DNA of 64,000 nt from NCBI GenBank assembly GCA_022414725.1, contig CM039463.1, forward strand, positions 27,428,003 through 27,492,002. The letters run 5' to 3'. Made by a program: the position numbers and the translations under genes. The notes under the pieces are model-generated. The model was not told the DNA's origin and made no database searches. It saw only the letters and a program-made list of their open reading frames with translations. The stretch comes from Microglena sp. YARC (taxonomy: Eukaryota; Chlorophyta; Chlorophyceae; Chlamydomonadales; Chlamydomonadaceae). The stretch's first letter is position 1, and each line of letters starts with the position of its first letter. Positions 32,411 through 42,800 of the stretch are shown here, piece after piece.

Positions 32411-32474
32411 TGTGCGGCATGATATCAGATAAGGTGATCGGAGATAGATGTCTAATCGCTCCTCATCCTGGGAT

Positions 32475-32640
32475 ATATACATCCCAAGCTCGGGGGTTCG
32501 ATTCCCCCTACTGTCGCCCTGAGCGTTGCAGGTCGTTGTCAACCGCGATGGTAGCTTGTCCAGTTAGAAGACCGCTTTCTACCCGCGTACGACGGGTTCC
32601 CTTAATACCACGCCCCACCAGGCGTTATCATTATCATTAC
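32475..32640 (+). mobile_element. tRNA-derived SINE, 5'-truncated
   Basis: It starts within the head (GCTCGGGGGTTCGATTCCCC, box B) and continues with TGCAGGTCGTTGTCAACCGC, GGTAGCTTGTCCAGTT and the tail CCACCAGGCGTTATCATTAT. It is in + orientation, between genes 1 and 2. Confidence 0.8.
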
Positions 32641-32689
32641 ATCCCAAGCATGCAGGGAGCCAGAACCTGCCCCGGCGCTGTACGGTATC

Positions 32690-32860
32690 GGCATTGTTTT
32701 GCTGAGCATGTAACAAGCAGAGTACTTCAGGAGGACCCCCCAGAAGGACCCCCTGGCATGTAACAATCAGGGTACTTCAGAAGGACCCCCCAGCTCTGCT
32801 ACCTGAGACACAAGCAATTGTATAGCCTGCGTCCTGCGGGGGAAAACGGAAACACTTCCT
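32690..32860. repeat. dispersed repeat downstream of gene 1 (copy 1)
   Basis: AGTACTTCAGGAGGACCCCC, GCTACCTGAGACACAAGCAA and TTGTATAGCCTGCGTCCTGC recur at 46388-46465, downstream of gene 2. Here CAGAGTACTTCAGGAGG and CAGGGTACTTCAGAAGG form a short direct repeat. Confidence 0.7.
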
Positions 32861-33859
32861 TCTGGTCAACGGACCCTCCCTAGGTTGTGTCCTGAGACGC
32901 AACGGACTCTTTGACGTTGTGTCTGCGACGGAGGACGCAGCTTCCTGAACAACCTTGGACTGTATGATATAGGTAATAGGTAAAATCTTGATTGGATCAA
33001 GTTATCACCTATGTTAATATTTCCCAACGCATAACATGGATCAAATTGATCCACGCTATGAGAAGGGAAATTAGATTGCGCATGGTTGTGTATCCATCCT
33101 TCTGATTTACCGTGTAAGAAAAAGGAAATAATACAGATGAGAACTGTTTGTATCTTGAAAGGCGAATGGAGTGAGCAAGATATGGATCAGCCTTACAGTT
33201 CTGGTCGAAGTGATGGGTACGCCACAACTTGCTAAACTTCACGATTTCACATATTTCACGCGTTTCCAAACACCTACTTAGATCATTTGATCAAATATCT
33301 CGCGGTACACTTCGGATCCGGCGCCCTTAATATTAGAATGTCCGTTATACGCTGAGGAGAGAACAATTATTTTGTGAGAAAATGAGAATTAAACCTGAAT
33401 TGGTAGTTCAAAACTTCAGGATGGACCTGGTCATACATCCTGATTCCTTTGAAGGACGAAAATGCGTAATACCGTACTTACACATACCCCCCGAGTCATA
33501 GTTAAAACTCTTAAGGAAGAAAGATGCTAAATTGCCGGCATCTTCCTTCAATCGTACCTGCCAAGGCGTTGAAGGAAAGGCTGATAAAGTGGGACGGTCC
33601 ATCTGCCCACCGGGCGACTTACGGACTAATGCATGCATGAATGACTGTGTGCAGGGGTGGGCATCCTAGATTTGTGGACCTATGGAGCTGGGAGCTGGGC
33701 TGCTAGGGGCTGTTGCCCTACCGGGCAATTGGGGGGCGCGAAAGGGCCGACTTGGGACAAGAAGCGACAAGAAGCTAGATCGCATCTGAGCCCGAGGCTG
33801 AGCATGCACAAAATACCCAGGCCCGGTCAAATTAGGTGCTGCCCCTGCGATAGTGAAAG
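32861..33859. other. intergenic DNA between genes 1 and 2
   Basis: No exon is supported. A piece at 33385-33435 resembles 6350-6420. No TATA box was recognised near the gene 2 start. Confidence 0.5.
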
Positions 33860-36800
33860 ATGGTCATCAGCCAAGAGGCGAAGCTGAAAGCTTTGCACAA
33901 GCAGGTTGGATGAACATTGGTTCGTTCAGTTGCAACTAGCGATCTTCCAACTATATCTGAACGGTTTTCGATTTCCTCCATCGGCAGAATTTTCGCTGCT
34001 TCAATTGCGATCAAATTGGAAGCAGCTACATCGTGCCCGGGATATGGATCTTCGTATGCTCGGACTGCTCTGGGAAGCAGTAAGTGAAGCTAACTTGCCC
34101 TAGTTAATTATGCCAGAGCTTGCCGTTGGTTGACAATCAACGCTGCTGCACGATCCAAGCTCGTGCTAAGAACCAGCAGACGCCATGTCGCTTGGAAATT
34201 GATGTCCGACTTTCGGAATTCAGGAAGACAGTGAACTAGGGTTGATTCCTCATGTGCATACACCAGAGGTGGGGAGACTGGGTCATATGTGACCACATGG
34301 AATGCTGGTCCTATCATGCATGACCGTTCTCTGAAACCTAAGGAGTGGCTGGAATGACAGGGGTTGCACCCTTGATGCTGCTGCATCAGGTGGGACTCCG
34401 GTATCTCTGAGAAAGCCTGCTGTGCTTGAGCATATTGCTTGAGCATATACACACACACAGAGCATAGTGCTTGATCATGTACACACACACACAAACAGAG
34501 AGCATATTGCTTGAGCATATACACACACATAGAGCATAGAGCTTGAGCATATACACACACATACACAGACACACACACACACACACAAACATAGTGCTTG
34601 AGCATGTTGCTTGAGCATATACACACACATAGAGCATAGTGCTTGAGCATACACACACACACACACACACAAACAGATAGCGTAGTGCTTGAGCACATAC
34701 ACACACATAGAACATAGTGCTTGAGCATATACACACACACACTCACACACACACAAACAGAGAGCATAGTGCTTGAGCATATTGCTTGAGCATATATACA
34801 CACACACACACACAAACAGAGAGCATAGTGCTCGAGCATATTACTTGAGCATATACACACACATAGAGCAAAGTGCTTGAGCATATACACACACATAGAG
34901 CATAGTGCTTGAGCATATACACACAAATAGAGCATAGTGCTTGAGCATATACACACACATAGAGCATAGTGCTTGAGCATATACACACACATAGAGCATA
35001 GTGCTTGAGCATATACACACACAGAGAGCATAGTGCTTGAGCATATACACACACAGAGATCATAGTGCTTGAGCATATACACACACATAGATCATAGTGC
35101 TTGAGCATGTACACACACATAGAGCATAGTGCTTGAGCATATACACACACATAGAGCATAGTGCTTGAGCATATACACAAACATAGCGCATAGTGCTTGA
35201 GCATATACACACACATAGAGCATAGTGCTTGAGCATATACACACACATAGAGCATAGTGCTTGAGCATGTACACACACATAGAGCATAGTGCTTGAGCAT
35301 ATACACAAACATAGAGCATAGTGCTTGAGCATATTACTTGAGCATATACACACACATAGAGCATAGTGCTTGAGCATATTACTTGAGCATATACACACAC
35401 ATAGAGCATAGTGCTTGAGCATATTACTTGAGCATATACACACACATAGAGCATAGTGCTTGAGCATATTACTTGAGCATATACACACACATAGATCATA
35501 GTGCTTGAGCATATTACTTGAGCATATTACTTGAGCATATACACACACATGGAGCATAGTGCTTGAGCATATTACTTGAGCATATATACGCACACACACA
35601 CACACATAGATCATAGTGCTTGAGCATATTACTTGAGCATATACACACACATAGAGCATAGTGCTTGAGCATATGAACACACACACACAAACAGAGAGCA
35701 TATTGCTGGAGCATACACACACACATAGAGCATAGAGCTTGAGCATATACACACACACACAGCATAGTGCTTGAGCTTATTGCGTGAGCAGCCTTTCTCG
35801 AGCAGCAAGAGAGAATCTACAATAGCAGGGACAGAAAGATGCAGATCACTCTGAAGAGGATGATGCTATCGAGGTCATACTCACTCCTGTCTTCCATGTT
35901 CGAGCACGGGGTATGAATCGCGAGAGAAATCGTTGTGGGCAAGCAAGTCCACCTTTCAGACCTGAAATGATTATCCAGGTAAACCTAACTGATCTCATTT
36001 TTTTACATCGTGTCTGCAGCATGGGGAATGGTCAGAGGGTGAGGTCTGTGACCATGGGCAAGTCCACATGTCAAAACTGAAGTGATTATCCAGATAAACC
36101 CAACTTTTTTTTATTCACATCGAGCTTGCAGTACGGGGAATGGTCAGAGGGTGAAGACTGCGACCATGGGAAAGTCCTTCTGTCAGAACTGAAATGATAA
36201 TCCAGATAAACCTAACTGATCTCATTTTTTTCATCCTGCCTGCAGCATGGGGAATGGTCAGAGGGTGAAGTCTGTGACCATGGGCAAGTTCACCGCTGAG
36301 GAAGTCGCTACCCTCGAAGCTGCAGGGAACAAGGTAGGCTGATCAATTCAAGACACGATCCTTATTTTATCAGCTTACTCTGTTGGGCAGTTTAAATCTA
36401 TAGGACAATGCAAGTTGTTTATTCAGCCAAGTGTAAGTAGGGCCAGCTCGTTTGAGCAGGAAGAGTCACTTGCCCATGCCCATACTCATGCCCATGCCCG
36501 TGCTCATGCCCATACTCATGCACATGCCCATGTCCATACCCACGCCCACCCCCGTGTCCATACTCATGCACATACTCATGCACATGCCCATGTCCATACC
36601 CACGCCCACGCCCGTGTCCATACTCATGCACATACTCATGCACATGCCCATGTCCATACCCACGCCCACGCCCGTGTCCATACTCATGCACATACTCATG
36701 CACAGACCCATGTCCATACTCATGCCCATGCTCATACCTACGCCCATGCACAAACCCAGGCCCAGGACCAGGACCAGGCTCGATACACAGCTGTGTGTGT

Positions 36801-39800
36801 GTTACCACAGTATAGCTGGTTAAAACGTAGCCAAGTAGGCTATGTAGACTTGCCCAACCTCAATATTTAGAGGGGATGTACTCAGAACAAACACTGGTGA
36901 ACTGACCCCCAGCAAAGCATAAACAACTGGGGCCGGAGTTCGTGCTAAGCAGGTGATTTGAACTGTGCAATTCTGACCCACATGGCGAATCAGTGCTTGC
37001 ATGAACCAAGACTTATGAGAGGTTTATATAGTGCCGACTACAGCTGTGTCCGAACTCATGAATGTGTGCATTATGCGCAAGCTGATGGACCATGTCCAGG
37101 GTACTAGTAAGGGCGCGCGGCAGCGCGATTTCTCGCAAGCTTTTTGAGCCCCACTGCGCGTTTCATGCAGGTTTTTCGACCCCCTGTGGGCGCTTTTTGC
37201 ACTACCAAGGGCTGACCAATTTGACAACATGTAGTACCCTGACCATGTTGTCAATTCAATTTCAATTCAATTCAATTTAATTCCATGAAGCGAACCTGCC
37301 AATCCTTGCTTGTGTGTTCAACAACTTAAAGGGGTGCTTATATAACTTGACATAAATATATAACATTAATATATCACAGAAATAAATACTACTGCTGTTC
37401 CATTATGTGCCTACTACAGCTGTGTCCGAACTCATGAATGTGTGCATTATACGCGAGCTGATGGACCATGTCGTCAATATAATCCAATTCAATTCAATTT
37501 TATGATGCAAACCTGCCAATCCTTGCAATATTGCGTGTGTGTTCAACAACTTAAAGGGGGTGCTTATATTACTTAACATACATATATTTCAAAATCTATA
37601 GCTTAGCTATGCAAAGCAACAGTGCACTTTTGCTACAGCAACAGTGATACAGCAACAGTAGCAGTGCTACCGCAACGGTGCACTTACGCAACAGCAACAG
37701 CAATAGTGGTACTGTAACAGTGCTACAGCAACGGTGTCACAGTGTCAGTGCACTTTAGCTACAGCAACAGCAACAGTTGTACTGTAACAGTGCCACAGCA
37801 ACGGTGTCACAGTGTCAGTGCACTTTAGCTACAGCAACAGCAACAGTTGTACTGTAACAGTGCTACAGCAACGGTGTCACAGTAACAGTGCACTTTAGCT
37901 ACAGCAACAGCAACAGTTGTACTGTAACAGTGCTACAGCAACGGTGTCACAGTAACAGTGCACTTTAGCTACAGCAACAGCAACAGTTGTACTGTAACAG
38001 TGCTACAGCAACGGTGTCACAGTAACAGTGCACTTTAGCTACAGCAACAGCAACAGTTGTACTGTAACAGTGCACTTTAGCTGCAGCAACAGCAACAGCA
38101 GCAACATCAACAGTTGTGCAGTAACAGGGCTACAGCAGGAGTGCACTTTAGCTACAGCAACAGCAACAGTACTACAGCAACAGTGCACTTTAAATTTGCG
38201 CAGAAAGCTGAGCTCACCTACTTGGCCAACAACAACAGTGCTACAGCAACAGTGCACCTGATGTACAGCAACAGTACTGCAGCAGCAGTGCACTTTAAAT
38301 TTGCGCAGAAAGCTGATCTCACCTACTTGGCCAAGTAGGATGGCCATGGTGACACATACTTATGAACGTGCACATGATAGCTATTATTCTGCTTTCTGCG
38401 GTACCTGTAAACTTGTTTTTTGAACTACCTTTCCTGTTTAAAGGTTGGGCAAGTCAAGTTAGTTGAGTTTGTTGGGATCCAGTTCACCAGTACTGGTTTT
38501 TTGAACTACCTTTCCTGTTTTAAGGTTGGGCAAGTCAAGTTAGTTGAGTTTGTTGGGATCCAGTTCACCAGTACTGGTTTTTTGAACTACCTTTCCTGTT
38601 TTAAGGTTGGGCAAGTCAAGTTAGTTAAGTTTGTTGGGATCCAGTTAGCAGTCCTTGTTTTTTGAACTATCTTTCCTGTTTTAAGGTTGGGCAAGTCAAG
38701 TTAGTTAAGTTTGTTGGGATTCAGTTCACCAGTACTGGTTTTTTGAACTACCTTTCCTGTTTTAAGGTTGGGCCAGTCCCTTTAGCCTACTTGGCTACTC
38801 CTGGACTGTAACACTAAATACGAAATAAATACTTGTGTGTGTAATGTGTCCCTGTTTTAAGGTTGAATAAGTTCTTTTAGCCTATTTGGTTTACCCCTGG
38901 ACTGTAACATACATACATACATACATACATACATACATACATACATACATACATACATACTTACATATGCGCAGAAAGCTGAGCTCACCTATTTGGCCAA
39001 GTGGGATGGCCATGGTGACACGGAGCGCCCAACGGATCGCAACCCGAGGAAGGTCGATGCTTGGATTAAGGTATGGGAGGGGGGGGGGGGGGGGGGGAGG
39101 TAGGGTTTAGGGTTATATCACCCATGCATGCCAAGACCTCATCGGTACAGGCAGCCTGGCGGAGGGTTGCGTGGGTTGAGTGTTTGGGCGTTGTGCGTGA
39201 GTGCAGGCGGGTGGGTGGGTGGGTGTGGTGGTGGTGTGTGTGTGTGTGTGGGGGGGTATTACACCCATGCATTTCAGGACCTCATTTGTACAGGCAGCCT
39301 GGCGGAGGGTTGCGTGGGTGGGTTGAGTGGGTTGGGGTGTTGTGCGTGATGATCGTAACCCAATGAAGGTTGATGCTTGGATTAAGGTATGGATTCAACA
39401 AATTTTTCCTAGTGATTTAGAGTTGTTATGGATTTCTGTCCTCCTTATATCAACCTGAGCAAGGCAGTGCTTTATTTTCAGCTACGAGCAGCAGCTTCTA
39501 GGCAGCTCCCCTGACAGGCTATTCAGCCAAACCTGACGAAACCTAGAGCACCTTGAAGCTGACATAATCAGCTGTCCATATCTCCTGAACTGCCAAAATA
39601 GTCTGGCGTAACCCAGTGCAACACGCTATCACCCGAACCCCGGAGAGTGCAAAGCTCGTAGCCCGGGGGATCGGGGGGGCGTTTTTTATTAGTTTAGCTG
39701 GACCCATGCATCGCCATGCAATCACGGAATGGCAAAGCTTCAAAAATAAATGTAGCCACTGCTTACAACACATGTAAATATATATCATACCAAACATATA

Positions 39801-42800
39801 TTTCATATCAACCATATACATAGATATCAGATCAACCATGCATATATCATATCAACCATATATACATCATATCAACCATATTTATATCATATCAACCATA
39901 TATACATTATATCAACCATACACACATCATATCAACCATATATACATCATATCAACCATATGTACATCATATCAACCATATTTATATCAGATCAACCATA
40001 TATATATATATATATATATATATATCATATCATATCATATCAACCATGTATACATCATATCAACCACATTTATATCATATCAACCATGCATACATCATAT
40101 CAACCATATATACATAATATCAACCATATTTATATCAGATCAACCATATATACATCATATCAACCATATATACATCATATCAACCATATATACATCACAT
40201 CAACTATATATACATCATATCAACCATATATACATCATATCAACCATATATATAACAATAAACATCAAAATATAGCCAACACAAAATCATCATAATATCA
40301 CCTGAAATCACCAACAAAAAGACATCATAATATCAATGACAAAAAAACATCATTATATCAATGACAAAACAAACATCATAATATCACCGGGAATAAATGA
40401 ACATAGTAATATCATTAACTAAAAAACATCATAATATCATCGGCCAAAAACATCATCATATCACCAACAAAAAAACATCATAATATCAATGACACAAAAA
40501 TGAACATCATAATATCACCAACAAAAAACATCATAATATCACCTGATGTCACAAAAAAAGCGTCATAACATCACCGACCAAAACCATGCTCCGCCAAGCC
40601 TAATTTTAGTCCTTCTATATCTTCCAGACCGTCTTCCTCGACAAATATTACTATTCGGAGCTCCCAGTGAAGAGCATTGACACAACAGCCATCCCTGTTC
40701 GAAAGGTTTCGGAGGTCCTGGGAGAGGAAATCAAGATCCAGGTGGGTTGCGCAACTTGTTTGGCTTGGGTACTGTTTGTATATGTCCTGTTTACAACAGC
40801 CACCTCTATTCGAAAGGTCTCAGAGGTCCTGGGAGAGGAAATCAATATCCAGTTGGGTTTGGCTTGGGTACTGTGTCTTGATGTCCTGTTTGGATTGGAA
40901 ACTGTGCCTCGATGTCCTGTTTGGCTTGGGTAGTGTGTCTCGATGTCCTGTTTACCACAGCCATCCCTGTTCGAAAGGTCCCGGAGGTCCTTGGAGAGGA
41001 AATTACGGTCCGATGGGTTGTGCACCTTGTTTGGCTTGGGTAGTGTGTCTCGATGTCCTGTTTACCACAGCCATCCCTGTTCGAAAGGTCCCGGAGGTCC
41101 TTGGAGAGGAAATTACGGTCCGATGGGTTGTGCACCTTGTTTGGCTTGGGTAGTGTGTCTCGATGTCCTGTTTACCACAGGCATCCCTGTTCGAAAGGTC
41201 CTGGAGGTCCTTGGAGAGGAAATTACGATCCGATGGGTTGTGCACCTTGTTTGGCTTGGGCACTGTGTCTCGATGTCCTGTTTACAACAGCCATCCCTGT
41301 TTGAAGGGTCTCAGAGGTCCTTGGTCTAATTTTGAGCTCTAAAGCGACCTTCATATTCCTGCAATCAAATTTCTTTATATTTCTGACAGACTTGACCCCC
41401 ACCCCTCGAGGGCATCTCCACCAGATATCCCCTTAGTTAAAATAAATCATTTCCAGGGAACCGAACCTGCAGAAATATATTTTTGAGCTCTGAAGCGACC
41501 TTTCTATTTCTGTGGTGGCGCGTGGGTCTGGCTAAACTAGTCAGAAATGCCCCCCCCACCACCCCCACCACCCCGCGCTCCGAGGGGTTTGGCAGGGTTA
41601 TTTTTAAGGAATGAAAATCCTTTAAAACTAGAATCACGTGGTGCTATTGTTGGCCAAATCTTGTTACAAAACTAGAGATTGTGGTGCTATTGTTGGTCAG
41701 GCTTCAACCTCTTACAATAGCACCAGCTCAAAAAGAGTGGCCTAGCGAACACAAAGTGTAACAGACCAGAACTTTCAATTTGGACCCTGGTAGTTCTTTG
41801 GTTAGACCAACAAAAACCAGTTTGTCATTTAGAACCCCCATATAACACATACCCCCAGAAAACCAGTCAGCTAACCGGCCCCAAAAGTAACCAGTCAGTC
41901 TGCCAAACAGGCAAACACATGTCAGCCTACCAATAACCCACCCAGCCAGCTTGTCAGTTAGGGCTCCCTACATCTTAGTACCGGCCCTGATACCCCTGCG
42001 CTTCGAGGCAGCCAGCCAGTGGAGAATTCCTTTAGCGTGTAATCCCACTTAGAGTAGTACACTCGCAAGCACACATTGAGCAACAGAACCGTGGAAGCAA
42101 GCAAAGACAAGGCGAAGCGATCAAGGTCGAAGGTCGCTACGGAAGAAAAGCAGGCAAATTCGTAGCGAAGCTATGGAAGCGAGCAAATTGAAGCAAACTG
42201 TGAGAGCAAAGCAATCTTAGTCCACGCGAAGCTGTGGAAGCAAGTAAGGGAAGTCGAAGGGAACTGTCAACTGTGGGAGCAGAGCAATCGAAGTCGAAGC
42301 GAGATTTCTCTCACATATTCCCCCTATTCGCGCTTCTTCTTTCCATCAACGACGACATCCTTAATACTTAGCTCGTCGTCCACATCGTCGTCCGGGCAGG
42401 GCTTGGCAAGGGGGCAGGGCCAGGGCGAGCTCCCCCAATGACGATCCCCCTTTTGCTGAGCCAAACAGGCTGGCGATGGTCTTATACTTTCTGACAGGAA
42501 GCGTCTTCTGGCGTTTGTGGCTCGTGCTCATGGCGTCAAAAAAGGGCGCATCGGGGAACTTCCGGGGCTATTATAGACTTTTTTTTTTTACTATTATAGA
42601 CTTCTAGAAGGCTCTTCCAGAAGACTCCTTCCTTTCCCTAACTTGCAGTTACTTGCTAGCCTTAACTGACTTTGGTACTGATGGAGGTGCGATGACTAAG
42701 GGGAGGCAGACGCAAAACTAGAGATGCATAGTGCGATTTCACCCAGGGCCTTGTCATCAAACTAGAGATCTGGGGTGCGATGAGCAAGGCCCAAATACGA

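Larger units (their letters stand above)
33988..40741 (+). other. gene 2 exons 2-5: ArfGAP domain split over four exons
   Basis: Exon 2 (33988-34079) holds all four zinc ligands in CFNC and CSDC. It ends in phase 2 (CA) and joins exon 3 (36246, C) to form His. Exon 3 gives MGNGQRVKSVTM and AEEVATLEAAGNK. Exon 4 gives AELTYLAKWDGHGDTERP and NPRKVDAWIK. Exon 5 gives TVFLDKYYYSELP, the position of the family's KYxxKRW/Y helix. Aligned with plant AGD14 (SGIHREFTHRVKSV), the segment SGKHMGNGQRVKSV needs no gap and puts Met at the arginine finger. Confidence 0.85.

Noticed and set aside
34108..35758. Several long - strand ORFs rich in Cys, Met and Tyr
   Set aside because: They are translations of the 32-bp tandem array. 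There is no composition or motif outside the repeat.
34430..35795. CRISPR-like array
   Set aside because: Units are contiguous with no unique spacers and the genome is eukaryotic. The same applies to the 14-bp array at 14506-15153.
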